Assembly (NCBI GenBank): GCA_003427395.1
Contig: BFEA01000002.1
Location: 9,927,205 to 9,955,943 of the forward strand
DNA: 28,739 nucleotides
Direction: 5' to 3'
Origin: Chara braunii
Taxonomy: Eukaryota; Streptophyta; Charophyceae; Charales; Characeae
Shown here one piece after another: positions 1 through 9,539 of the stretch. Position 1 is the first letter of the stretch, and each line of letters starts with the position of its first letter. The position numbers and the translations under genes are program-made. The notes under the pieces are model-generated. The model saw only the letters and a list, made by a program, of their open reading frames with translations, did no database searches and was not told the origin of the DNA.

Positions 1-366
1 AAAAAAAAAAAAAATCCAAAACATCCGGAAAAAAACTGCGTTGTGCACAGAAATAAACCGAACAACTTTTGCCTCAGGTCAGATCGAAATTCTTTGTCAA
101 ACGAAAAAATTAAAAATATATTTATTATTTATTATAAATTTATAATATTATTTGAATTTATATCTTTTCCTTAATTAAATTTTGGCCCGGCCGGGCAATT
201 GGTCCCAGGCCACTCTGGTAAAATAGCTGTACAATGTACATAGTACTACATACTACATTCTATTTGGGGGAAGATGGTAGGATCCTGAACTCCCCAAAAT
301 CAAAGGACCCAAATATAAACAACTAAAATATTGCACTCAAGACACCGATGTCCCTAACCTACCCGA
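1..366. other. AT-rich intergenic DNA, no gene seen
   Basis: The window opens with a run of A residues and continues as AT-rich DNA, strongest at about 100-180. A perfect 12-base palindrome, GCCCGGCCGGGC, lies at 185-196 and stands out against the AT-rich surroundings. No coding frame, RNA gene or recognisable element was found. Confidence 0.6.
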
Positions 367-491
367 CCCCTAAACCCTAAACCCCAAACCCTAAATAGAA
401 CGTACGGTCCCTAAACCCTAATGGGCCTAATCCCTGATCCGTAAATAGGACGTACAGTCCCTAAACCCTAAACCCTAAACCCTAATCCCTA
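367..491. repeat. Interstitial plant-type telomeric repeat block
   Basis: Multiple CCCTAAA units, perfect and degenerate (CCCCAAA, CCCTAAT), occur here in the C-strand orientation. This is the Arabidopsis-type telomere sequence used by most land plants and many green algae. The units are interrupted twice by a related spacer of the form AAATAGRACGTACRGTCC (about 394-411 and 444-461), so telomeric DNA and spacer alternate. The block is flanked on both sides by unrelated DNA and is degenerate, so it is interstitial rather than a chromosome end. Confidence 0.85.
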
Positions 492-720
492 AACACAGTG
501 GAATAGGCACCAAACCCAAAGGTCACAACTTCTCGTTGGAAGCCTGAGTCTTTTGGCGGGGAGCATCACCTGCTGGAAAACGGGTCCAGCATCCCATACA
601 CAAAATGAATCAGCATGATATCAGGAAAAGTGACTGAGAAAACGCCTGCCAGCATTGATTACTCTGGCATCTTACCCAAACCTATGATGAGCTAAAGCTG
701 TGGAACGCTACACTGAACCC

Positions 721-883
721 GTACAAACCACCAGTACTTGGCCCAGCTATCAGCCGCAGAAAAAAAAATAGAGTAGAACCGTTTCTCGTCGGATGAATTT
801 GGGCGCTCCTGCAGTGGTCCATACATTTCCTGAAATTGTGGCTTGTTTACGGGCACGACTTCACGAAGTACTGGCGGTTTACG
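721..883. mobile_element. Degenerate short inverted-repeat element (TTAA-family copy)
   Basis: The left end reads AAACCACCAGTACTT and the right end, reverse-complemented, reads AAACCGCCAGTACTT, giving inverted termini about 160 bp apart. These termini match those of the TTAA-flanked elements at 10.5, 14.3, 20.0 and 21.6 kb. The TTAA border is not intact here (CGTACAAA on the left, TTTACG on the right), so this looks like an old copy. It has no coding capacity. Confidence 0.6.
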
Positions 884-1490
884 GATTGAGCCCCCCACAA
901 GGCCAAGTTACTTCCTATACCCTCAGTAAGTCGATAATCCCAGAGCCCTGTGCCAGGTTAATTCATTCACTGCCGTCATATTGTAGATATGGCTGGGAAA
1001 GGTACTGGCCGTTTGTTTATTTATTTATTATTATTATTATTATTATTTATTTATTTATACCGGAGGAGCCTATGCCGAGCTTTGCCAGTATCCTCCGTGG
1101 TAAGAGCGTTGCGATTCGGGCCTGGGCCTGGGCCCGTAGTAAGGGCAGACGGCCATTATGAAAAGTCCCAGCTGGAACTTTTCGATTTGTGCGCCTTGGA
1201 AACGGTGGCTTCGTCAGCTTCGGCTTATGTGAACTGGGGTTTTAAGTTTTTAACCCCCCCCCAAAAACCTAACACCAACCCCAGTGGGCAATACACACAG
1301 AGAGCCAACCCCCCCATCATATCCCTACAAGCAAAAGCATATAACCCTTCGGCCAGTACCTTTCAGTTCACACTGCTAATCTGAAAACTCCAACCCTGAC
1401 TTCCCAAAGCCTAGTGGTTTAGACCTTAAGACTGTACGTACCCAGAGGGTAGGACACTGGCCGTATATTTTTAAAATGGTGATGACCTCG
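884..1490. other. Non-coding region with a TTA/TTTA microsatellite
   Basis: A TTTA/TTA simple repeat occupies about 1014-1060. Just upstream, TACTGGCCGTTTG (about 1003-1015) resembles a single terminus of the TTAA element family, without a clear partner. Nothing else is recognised; open frames crossing the region look like chance. Confidence 0.5.
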
Positions 1491-1499
1491 ATGTATCAT

Positions 1500-1610
1500 C
1501 GTCGAACTGACCGGCTCCAGGTAGTTATTTTACTCATCTGAGCATCAGGATTTGAACTGAGGTTTGTCTATCGACAGATCCATCTGTGTACCATCAAGCC
1601 ACATGGGCTT
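1500..1610 (-). mobile_element. tRNA-derived SINE-like sequence, family A
   Basis: On the minus strand, an A-box-like TGGCTTGATGGTA (1589-1601) is followed after 30 bases by a B-box-like AGTTCAAATCC (1548-1558). Order and spacing are those of an internal RNA polymerase III promoter in a tRNA gene. The region does not fold as a clean cloverleaf and I cannot assign an anticodon, so a tRNA-derived SINE or tRNA pseudogene fits better than a working tRNA. No second copy was seen in the window. Confidence 0.5.
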
Positions 1611-1615
1611 GCCCA

Positions 1616-2190
1616 GATGTCCTCAACAACACCACTCGGTTAAGACCCCGACCGAGAAGGGACGCTGGACCCGATTTCGAGCAGGGGCAGCTCCCCACCG
1701 ATGGATGGATCCTCGGGGAAAAGGAAAAGAAAAAAAAGGGACCCTAACTGCAAAGGGCTGTAAAAGACTATGACAAGACGTAAAATGCTCCAATGTTATC
1801 TTGCTCACTGGGCAGAGAATTGCTTTTAGAAGTTAGAGATCACCTTTGCACACTCGATGCGGCGAGAATGAATGAAAAAAGCTAGCCGTGCCTTTCAACC
1901 TTTTTTACGGGCCCTGCAGCACGCCCTAAAATGGTTGTTTAGCCCCTGGCAGTCTGACCCCCCATTATAATTGTGAACACAGCAACCTCGGCTTTTAAGC
2001 CCCTTTTGGGGTCCTTGACATTTTTGCAATGTTGAGAGCATACTCACACGAGAACTTTTTGTACTGAGCTCTGGACGTTATTACGGTCAGATGCGCCCCC
2101 CTCTGGAAGTGATTCCAATCAGATACATTTAGAAAAGTGCTGCTAGTGTGAATATCCCCTGATATGCTGAAGAGGTTCTGTAAGGGTTTA
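1616..2190. other. Non-coding region, no gene seen
   Basis: This is mixed-composition DNA with an A-rich patch at about 1720-1740. No conserved protein, RNA or repeat was recognised. Confidence 0.5.
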
Positions 2191-2195
2191 TTGTC

Positions 2196-2330
2196 GATAG
2201 GTTTGTCTACATAATAGCCCAGTAATCGATCTGCAGCCAGACGGAATTTTGCAGCCAAACGGAATCGAACCGGTGACCTTGACTGTAGCAGCCGGATGCC
2301 TTTACCACTGCAACGCTGACCCGGTGTTCA
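2196..2330 (-). mobile_element. tRNA-derived SINE-like sequence, family B, copy 1
   Basis: Read on the minus strand, an A-box-like GTTGCAGTGGTA (2303-2314) is followed after about 31 bases by a perfect B box GGTTCGATTCC (2261-2271). The tRNA-like head is followed by a body (2196-2255) that recurs at 2541-2600, including GATAGGTTTGTCTACATA on the plus strand. A tRNA-like head plus a repeated body is the standard SINE architecture. The peptides these copies share on the minus strand are a consequence of the repeat and not evidence of a protein. Confidence 0.6.
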
Positions 2331-2540
2331 GAACTGAAGCCACACAGGTCGTGACATTCGGCCCACCTCAGCACCGTTGCAGCAAGGACTTTTCTCGTCA
2401 GCTCAGGACATCCATGAGATCTTCCGCGGGCAGCAGCATCCACGCAGAATCCAAGACCCTCCGCAGTTGGCGACCAGCATCCCATACACCAGAATCCAGG
2501 TGAACATCCCCCCTAGCTGGTTAATGGGCTCGTACCTGTT

Positions 2541-2629
2541 GATAGGTTTGTCTACATAGTAGCCCAATAATCGATCCGCAGCCAGACGGAATTCCGAAGC
2601 CAAACGGAATCGAACCGGTGATCTCGGCT
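2541..2629 (-). mobile_element. tRNA-derived SINE-like sequence, family B, copy 2 (5' truncated)
   Basis: This repeats copy 1 through the body and the B box (GGTTCGATTCC on the minus strand, 2606-2616). It stops before the A box: after CGGTGATCTCGGCTG it switches to TTCTGTAAGGGTTTA, a sequence that flanks copy 1 on its other side (about 2176). The copy has therefore lost its tRNA-like 5' part, as is common for SINE insertions or rearranged copies. Confidence 0.6.
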
Positions 2630-2649
2630 GTTCTGTAAGGGTTTAGTTG

Positions 2650-3330
2650 GAGACAAACGAGAACACAGCCTTTTTTTTTTTTTTATTCGATTTTCAAACG
2701 GCTGTGTTTGCATAAGTTTATCTGTTACACTGAGACCATACAAACTTTTGTTTTCTTTCTTTCTGACAAACTTTTTCAGTACCTTTCGCTTCTTGTACAC
2801 CTTTTTTTTTGCCGAAAAAAGAAGGAGACCTTAAGTGTACGGCACAGAATCTTCATACAACATGCAATGAAAGTACAGACACCGCTCTCAAAAAATAAGG
2901 AAGAAAAAAAAAAAAAAAAAAAAAAAGTATAGACACCGCAGTTCAACGGTCAGACAGGAGATACTCTCTCATTTAAAAAATATTTATTATTTAGAAATCA
3001 AAACTTGCTCTGCATCTGCATCACACACTGTACATCCACGGTGCCTTCCTTGTCTTATGTCGAATTTGGGCTTTCTCATCTCTCACTTTGCACATGGCCA
3101 TGGCATGTTGGGCCTCGCTCCATTACTCTCCAAATGTGCAAAATGACACTGAATACTCCGCTAGAAGATGGAAAGATACACCGCCATAGTTTTCGTCTTT
3201 TGTGCATGTGGAGAGCAGTGGAGTGAGACCCGTTATCTACCACTCCCTGGCCTGGCTGCCAATCGGAGCAGGTCAAGCCCATCGAGACAGAAGAGATGAT
3301 ATGCGTGGCCATTTAGCAAACAAAAAGGGC
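2650..3330. other. Low-complexity non-coding region
   Basis: Poly-T near 2671-2684 and poly-A near 2907-2928 bracket AT-rich DNA. No protein, RNA gene or defined element is visible. The homopolymers could be remnants of retroposed tails, but no source was identified. Confidence 0.5.
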
Positions 3331-3414
3331 CCCGCTCCTATACTCAACATTCTACATGCATTTGGACGCTATCTGAACCAGGTGCATTCAGACGAGTCCA
3401 ACATTTTGAATTTA
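3331..3414. repeat. Dispersed 84-bp repeat, copy at 3.3 kb
   Basis: This segment aligns by eye, without gaps, to 5971-6054 and to the reverse complement of parts of 15470-15799. Shared landmarks are CTCAACATTCTACATG near the left and CAGGTGCATTCAGAC in the middle. It is flanked by unrelated DNA, which suggests a piece of a dispersed element. Confidence 0.55.
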
Positions 3415-4034
3415 TCGAGACAATTATGAGCGCCAGATACATACAGAGTGCTGTGCAGCGGGGCGAGACCCAAACACAAAAGTTGTCACACAGTGGAACA
3501 TCGAACGCCCTAGCAGACAACGCATAACAAAGCACAAGGGCGAAAGCATAGAGGGCACAATGACCCCAGACACAAGGCCCGTCCAGATTCACTCCTGCCA
3601 CAGCAGATATGCACTGTGTTGTTTGTAAACGCACTCACTAGCTGGACACGTAAAGGCCGACTCTGCCCTCCGCTCCCCGTCCTATTTCTGCTGCTCCAAT
3701 CCTCGACTCCCTGTCCGTCCTTCCTGCCTGCCAAAAACGCACAACTGATTCAACACCACATCTTTTCGCCACATTCTTCTCCGATTGCTCTTCGTCCTTG
3801 GGAGTGGCTGTGCCACGGAAACATCTGCACACCCAAGCGCACATGTGTACAAAGACAGTCAGGCCACCCTTCACTCGTTCGCTACAGATAAACAGCGTCA
3901 GACAACCCTCCACTCGTTCGCTACAGATAGACAGAGCAGGGACACCTCCTCCATGATGCAACAGTGTGCCGATCGGACGCTGAGACAAGCACGCAACACC
4001 TTGCAATTGTCACCAAGAAAGAGAGTCGGTTGCA
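3415..4034. other. Non-coding region downstream of the ENT-domain gene
   Basis: The ENT gene is transcribed leftward, so this stretch should hold its 3' part: further exons, introns or the 3' UTR. A short direct duplication, CACTCGTTCGCTACAGATA, occurs at about 3871 and 3911. I could not recognise another exon with confidence. Confidence 0.4.
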
Positions 4035-5729
4035 TCATTCGCCACTCCTCTCACTCTCTTGACTTCCCGACTGCTCAACCGCATGATCTGAAGCAGACGG
4101 TTCGGCCGCGGGATCAACCTTATGAACCCCGTTCCGCCCACACCCAGCTCCATCCTCTGCCCTCTCTCTTTCCCTATCTCTGATCTGCTCAGGGGCCCGA
4201 TCAAGCAGACCCCCTACGTTGAGCCTCCTGAGCTCCCGGGAGTGAGTTTCATTCGTTATCGCCAACTCGCACCGAAGCTCCGTCAACAAGTACTCCTGGT
4301 GCCATGTGATAGTTGGACCCGTGGAGTGGAATGCGCCCAGGACTGCACGGTACCCATGCAATTGCCACCTCCGGAGAACCTTCTTCTGCCGCCGCTCGCT
4401 CTCCGGATCTACTGTGCCCTCGCACTCTCGTTCCTCCTCACCAGCATAGCCATTGGCCTCAGCAGGTTGGTTTCCATCTCCCATATCGCGCTCTTCCCCG
4501 TCTTGTCGCCTCCGCTTCGGCACGCTCTCCAGAGTTTCATTTTCACTTCCAGCACGCTCCTCCACCAACCTCTCGTCCTCCGTCTGCTCCTCCTCCAAGT
4601 CCTCTCCACCCTCATCCTCCTCCCCTTCGTCTTCCAGCCCACCTGCCGACGCCGACTCGTCCTTATACCTTTCCTCGCTACTTGCCTCTCCATCCTTTCC
4701 CATCTCTTCCGCCATTTTTGGTTCCTCCCTTGCCGCCTCACCTACATTGGGCATATTCACGCCTTTTCCCACTCTTTGCCCAATCCCCAACTGCTGCTTT
4801 CCCCCACCATCACACATAGTCCCTTGATCAGCAAGATATCGTTCCCTCGCCTCTGCTCTGCCGCCGCTTCCATCACCATACACAACTCCATGTGCACCAG
4901 CATTCACATTACGGGCACTGCCATGTCGTCCATTCTGCAACTTCGTTCTCGGCGCGGAGTTGGAAGCCGCCCCTCCATTCATCATCTTTACCGCGGTCTC
5001 AGCCTCACCCACCCTTCCGTACCCCTTCCGGTACCCGGTTGACGCCATCTCCCTCGTGTGTCCTCCACTCCTTTCCTGAAACACTAAATCATCACCATCC
5101 TCCTGTGGAAGTCTGACGTCTCGAGGAGGCCACAAACCTTCTCTTGCCCCGGCTGGGTCTCGATCACCCGACCCCTTGCTGGCGTTCTTATCAGGTACGC
5201 CGGGATCACTTCCTTCCCGTACATACCCATTTTGACACAACCCGTCAGGAAGACTTTTCCTCATCCTCCCAGCGTTCGCTCCATCCTTTGTGCCTCCTGT
5301 CCGCCTCTGACTGTGCCACCTTGCATCATCTCCACGCCCTCCATCCCGAGGATTCATCCCTCCTTTCCCACCTCCATCCCGTCCGCCGGCTTTCAGTCCC
5401 AGAGGTGCATTCGGTGCCGTTGCAACAGGTGACACTAGTGCTGGCTGCTGACCATGATCTGTCAACGAGGACGGTGTTGGGGTCACACTAGCAGATCTGG
5501 GTACCATACCCTGATGAGCTGCCCGAGCCAACTTGCCAGATGCCATGTTTCCTACCTTGCCACCACTCTTTACTTTCTCCTTCGGCATTTGAGGATCGGG
5601 CCCGGGAAGGGAAGATGCGAGTCCTCCCTTCTTTCCTCCTCGCTTTGGAACATCGCCTACACTGTTAAGGGCGACCTCCTCTTGAACACCAGGACCACGT
5701 GCTCCTGCCTTGCGCTTTTTATCCATCAT
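4035..5729 (-). CDS. ENT-domain protein (EMSY N-terminal-like), probable first coding exon
   Basis: This is the best-supported host gene. The frame starts with two Met codons (5727-5729, 5724-5726), and an in-frame TGA lies 12 bases upstream, so no longer N-terminus is possible in this exon. Residues about 452-504 match the start of the ENT domain (Pfam ENT, EMSY N-terminal). Diagnostic blocks are YRAVLGAF, ITWHQEYLLTELRCEL and THSRELRRLN. ENT is an alpha-helical dimerisation domain found in human EMSY and plant EMSY-like and Agenet/ENT proteins, which act on chromatin in the nucleus. The N-terminal 450 residues are low-complexity. They include basic nuclear-localisation-like motifs (KKRK at 4-7, PKRRR at 404-408, RRQKK at 446-450) and a strongly acidic stretch (about 348-401). 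After Asn504 the ENT similarity stops at AAC|GTAGGG, a good splice donor, so the last 60 codons to 4035 are probably intron read-through. In plant EMSY-like proteins ENT is usually near the N-terminus, so its late position is unusual. Nuclear chromatin function is inferred from the family only. Confidence 0.82.
   Translation of the reverse strand: MMDKKRKAGARGPGVQEEVALNSVGDVPKRGGKKGGLASSLPGPDPQMPKEKVKSGGKVGNMASGKLARAAHQGMVPRSASVTPTPSSLTDHGQQPALVSPVATAPNAPLGLKAGGRDGGGKGGMNPRDGGRGDDARWHSQRRTGGTKDGANAGRMRKSLPDGLCQNGYVREGSDPGVPDKNASKGSGDRDPAGAREGLWPPRDVRLPQEDGDDLVFQERSGGHTREMASTGYRKGYGRVGEAETAVKMMNGGAASNSAPRTKLQNGRHGSARNVNAGAHGVVYGDGSGGRAEARERYLADQGTMCDGGGKQQLGIGQRVGKGVNMPNVGEAAREEPKMAEEMGKDGEASSEERYKDESASAGGLEDEGEEDEGGEDLEEEQTEDERLVEERAGSENETLESVPKRRRQDGEERDMGDGNQPAEANGYAGEEERECEGTVDPESERRQKKVLRRWQLHGYRAVLGAFHSTGPTITWHQEYLLTELRCELAITNETHSRELRRLNVGGLLDRAPEQIRDRERERAEDGAGCGRNGVHKVDPAAEPSASDHAVEQSGSQESERSGE
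4212..4218 (-). other. Candidate 5' splice site in the ENT gene
   Basis: On the minus strand the exon sequence ...CTCAAC is followed by GTAGGG, with the GT at 4217-4216. The position coincides exactly with loss of ENT similarity after Asn504, and splitting there gives a phase-0 intron. No acceptor or downstream exon was identified. Confidence 0.5.
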
Positions 5730-5780
5730 TAAGACACCTCAGCTCCTTCGTGGATGGCTAGCTCCTGCCGGTGGCAGATC

Positions 5781-5789
5781 ACACCCACC

Positions 5790-5821
<32 letters not shown>
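5781..5821. repeat. CACCC/AC microsatellite upstream of the ENT gene
   Basis: Several CCCA units run into about 11 AC dinucleotides. The tract lies some 50-90 bases upstream of the ENT start codon, in its presumed 5' UTR or promoter, where on the sense strand it reads as GT repeats followed by GGGT repeats. No other promoter element is recognised. Confidence 0.85.
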
Positions 5822-5970
5822 AATTTCCACACCAACAAGAATTACTTAGGCAAATGGAACACGAGGATATTTCCAATCCATTCTCGCAGTGAGTGCCTGC
5901 AGTAAGATACATCCAAAAAACTCGACGTGCCAGTATGTTGGTGATTGTTCGACAGGTCGAGATTAAGGGC

Positions 5971-6054
5971 CTTGCTCCACTGCACAACATCCTACACCTA
6001 TCCAAACAGAATGTGGACCAGATGCATTCGGACTGCTTCTACATTTTTGAACGT
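5971..6054. repeat. Dispersed 84-bp repeat, copy at 6.0 kb
   Basis: This aligns without gaps to 3331-3414 and to the reverse complement of 15470-15799. Landmarks are CTCCACTGCACAACATCC and CCAGATGCATTCGGAC. It is the most diverged copy seen. Confidence 0.5.
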
Positions 6055-6814
6055 TCTCGAACAAGCAAGCTATCCAGATACATTTAGTACACCGTAGCAA
6101 AGGGCGAGCGAACTGCGTACCTAGAGTTGCAAACAACACTTTGTGGATGAGGGAGGACAATATGCTAAAATATGTCAAAGTTCATAACTGGCATAGCTAT
6201 GGGGCATGGAGAGCAAACACCCGGTCGACATGCGAAATACAGATAAAGTCTCAAACAGGCACCTCAGTCAATGGCAATCACGCACACGTAATCCAATGTG
6301 CTTCCGTCTTCTACGCCCTACACAAAGATGACGGTGGAGAAGGAAACACAGGTCCGCAACATGGCATACTTGGGCCTTCCACACCCAATAGATACGTAAG
6401 TGTACATATTCTCAACAATAAAGAAGTCCAAAAGGTGAAGACTGCGCAGAGGGGCTGGGGGAGGGGAAGGCACGCTGCAGCATGCACATTGGGACAGGAC
6501 AACGCCCTAACAAATTCATTATCTTGTCAAATGACATAATCAAATGTTCCCCCCTTCAAATTCCACAAATAAGGATATCTCATTCTCAAGGTAAAAGGTA
6601 GACCACAGAGAACTGTGCAGGATAGACCTTATTTGTAGTAATCACCTTTATCAAGATTCAACAGCGGTTGCCTTCCAGCAGGTGTTGACATATTAGTGAT
6701 GGTGACTGTCGATAGATAGGGGTAGCAAGACAACATTGGCCTGGTAATGCCCTGCAAGTAGACACCATCCATTGTTACTGGAGAGATGGTAAGGATAACC
6801 GACACTACGCACAA
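6055..6814. other. Non-coding region, no gene seen
   Basis: Mixed-composition DNA with no recognised coding frame, repeat or RNA gene. Confidence 0.5.
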
Positions 6815-7560
6815 ACAAACTCCTCCTCTTCCTTTCCACTGCATGCCTGTATGTCCTGCTTGCTCCTTCCTCCTTCCTGTTCTCCCTTCATTGTCTGGCC
6901 CTACTTCTGTTGCTTCCTCCTCTTCCTACTCCTCCCCCCACTGTCTGAATCTTCCTCCTGCTCCTCCTCCTCCTTCAATTGTCACCTACAACTCTTTGTT
7001 CCTCTATCTGGCCCTACTACTGCTGCCCCCTCCTCTTCCAGTTCCTCTTCCATCTTCCCTTGCCTTCCGATAATCCTGCTGCTTCCTTCTCCTCCATTTA
7101 CTACCCCTCTTATTCCGACTTCCTCGTCCTGCTCCTTCCTCCTTCCTGTCCTCCTTCCATAGCCTGCCCTTACTCCTGCTGCTTCCTCCTCCTCCTTTCC
7201 TACCCCTCTTATTCCTACTTCCTCGTCCTGCTCCTTCCTCCTTCCTGTCCTCCTTCCATAGCCTGCCCTTACTCCTGCTGCTTCCTCCTCTCCCTCCTCC
7301 TCCCACTGTCAGCCTCCTCATCCTCCTCCAATTGTCTGCATCCGCCTACGACTCTTCCTTCCTCTGCCTGCCCCTACTAGTTCTCCTCCCTCCTCCTCGA
7401 ATTCCTCCTCGTCTTCCTTTGCCTGCCCCTAATCCTGTTGCTTCCTCCTCCTCCTCCATTTCTTACCCCTATTACTACTACTCTCTACCTCCAATTGTCT
7501 GCATCCGCCTTCGACTCTTCCTTCCTCTGCCTGCCCCTACTATTGCTCCTCCCTCATTGT
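6815..7560. repeat. Pyrimidine-rich diverged tandem array 1
   Basis: This region is almost entirely C/T on the plus strand and built of related units. A near-identical pair of about 97 bp is at 7106-7202 and 7203-7292 (landmark TCCATAGCCTGCCCTTACTC). A longer-period pair, about 165 bp apart, shares CCAATTGTCTGCATCCGCCT (about 7328 and 7492). Long frames on either strand encode only repetitive Pro/Ser/Leu or Arg/Gly and are not treated as genes. Confidence 0.75.
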
Positions 7561-8255
7561 TACATGCTGAGCCTGCACACGGGCCCCAACTTGGGGGGCC
7601 GACGGTTGCAGGGGGGCCCCAGGCCGCACACACCTCAGACGCGCGCCCTGGAGGCCTGCGGCCGGTCTTAGGGCCACAGGTTTCGATTTGAGGCAGCATT
7701 CATTATTTATTTATTTATTTTCTGTCCTATTTTTTTCTGTTCAGGCGTCGTTTTGGACTTGCACTTCGTCCGAACAGACTTTCTGTCTGTCCGGACAAGG
7801 CCACATTTTTGGCCTGGTATGAACATAGGCAGGCCCTGTTGGGCCAGGTCCGTTTTCGTCCAGTAGCGAACGTCCCTGCTGCATCAGGGTCTGGACGTCT
7901 GGTTGGGACCCAGACCCAGTAGGCCACATTTTGGCTGAAGACCAGAGGCACACGAAGGCACACCCCCGAGGCCCAGCGCTACTTATAGTTGGGCCACGCC
8001 TGGGAAGACACAGTTCGAGTAGCTCACGTCTTTGGCGCCACGCCACTGAAGCAACGCTTAAGCGCTACGCTGGAGGTAGAGGTAGAGGTGTAGGTAGGGA
8101 GTGAGGCGGAGGCCATACCTGCATTAGCAGAGATCCTACCTGGGTGCCATAGCTGGTCTTCGCGCCAGCTCACCTGCAGCACAGAGGATACCCCCGGCGG
8201 CAGTTAGCACATCGCAGCAGTTACCTGCAGGTGAGATAGCAAGGAGGACGACAGC
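7561..8255. other. GC-rich non-coding region with hairpins
   Basis: The region is rich in GGCC-type short palindromes, with a TTTA microsatellite at about 7703-7725. A hairpin at 7769-7795 pairs TCCG-A-ACAGAC with GTCTGT-C-CGGA across a 5-base loop (ten pairs, one mismatch). No protein or known RNA family was recognised. Confidence 0.5.
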
Positions 8256-8326
8256 TTCTTCTTCTTCTTCTCTTGCCCTCCATCTCTCCTCCTTTCTTCT
8301 TCTTCTTCTTCTTCTTCTTCTTCTTC
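8256..8326. repeat. CTT microsatellite
   Basis: Two blocks of CTT/TTC trinucleotides are separated by a short C/T-rich spacer; the second block is the longer. It lies on the edge of the pyrimidine-rich domain. Confidence 0.85.
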
Positions 8327-8794
8327 AGAGAGAAAGGTTACAGGCAGAGGTTACATCGAGCATAAGGCCCAGGATCTGATTCGACATTTTACGGCAGACA
8401 TTGATTGGGCATTTGGCAGGGAGACTATTCTTGGACTTCGCTATCGCGATCTTGGTCTTCTCCCTCACCTCCATCTTTGTCTCGCCTCTCCCCCATCTCT
8501 TCATCCGTGGTATATCCCCCATGTGCGTGTGCAAGGAGGGACCTTTCTTCCATGTATGCGGTCCCTCCTCCCTCTCTCACATGTGTGGTGTATGATGGGA
8601 TGCTGCGTCAGTCTCAGATAGGTCAGGTCATATCTTTGAGTCTTCTGTTGCACTACATTATGCTATTTTCATAAGTACCTGGATTTGCATTGCTTGTTCA
8701 TGCTTTGTTGACACTGCATTGTCCATTCCAGTCCTTACCATCACTTTGCAGATCCTTGGCTCCATAGACATCACTTAACTGAGCATGTATCACT
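8327..8794. other. Non-coding region between pyrimidine arrays
   Basis: Unique-looking DNA with C/T-rich parts around 8450-8580. No gene or defined element was recognised. Confidence 0.45.
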
Positions 8795-9240
8795 CGTCCT
8801 CAAATTCCTCCTCCATCTTCCCTTGGCTTCCCTCTAATCCAGCTGCTTCCTCCTCCTCCTCCTCCATCTCCTACCCCTATTATTACTACTCTCTTCCTCC
8901 TCCTCCTCCTCCACTTCCTACCCCTATTATTAGTCTCATCCTTCTCCTCCTCCTCCATTTCCTACCCTTGCCTCCATTCCCCTAAAAAGGGCCCTAATTC
9001 TACTACTCTGTTCTCTCCCTAGCCCTACTTCTGCTCCTCTTCCTCAACCTACTCCTACCCCTGTTGCCTGCCCCTGCCTCCATTCGCCGAGTTCTACTAC
9101 TCTGTTCTCTCCCTAGCCCTACGCCTGCTCCTCTGCCTCAACCTACAGCTACTCTTACCCCTCCTTCCTACTTTTATCCCAACTCTACCTCCTCCTTCAA
9201 TCTTCAGCTGCTCCTGCTGCTGCTCCTCCTCCTCCGCCTT
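8795..9240. repeat. Pyrimidine-rich diverged tandem array 2
   Basis: Its start resembles the unit at about 7396-7486 in array 1, sharing segments such as CTGCTTCCTCCTCCTCCTCC and CCCCTATTATTACTACTCTC, so arrays 1 and 2 have a common origin. Inside it, TTCTACTACTCTGTTCTCTC recurs at about 8998 and 9091. Confidence 0.7.
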
Positions 9241-9539
9241 GAATCGCTCAAGCGAAGCAATCTACAGCCTGGATGAAGCACCGAAGCTCGTGTAGGTTTG
9301 GGACATCAAGGAGACAAACACTCATGGGATGTCCACACGCCTGACGTCGAATTGACTCGATGATGAAGTACAGGTCCACAACAGTACCTGCTCGAATCAG
9401 ACTTACCAAAATAGCTCCCCATTATTATTGAAACGCAAAATGACCCCAACACACACAGACCTTATCCAAATATCTTAACTTTCTTTGCTCCTTTTTTGTT
9501 GTTATGTGTGTGCATCTCTGCTACATTAGTAGCTTTCTC
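9241..9539. other. Non-coding spacer
   Basis: No gene, RNA or repeat family is recognised. A small inverted pair GGACATC/GATGTCC is at about 9301-9333. Confidence 0.45.

Noticed and set aside
367-491. A true chromosome end
   Set aside because: The telomeric units are few, degenerate and flanked on both sides by other DNA.
4122-5042. 306-codon plus-strand open frame, Leu/Pro/Ser-rich
   Set aside because: It is the antisense shadow of the ENT-domain exon; the minus strand carries a recognisable domain and this one does not.
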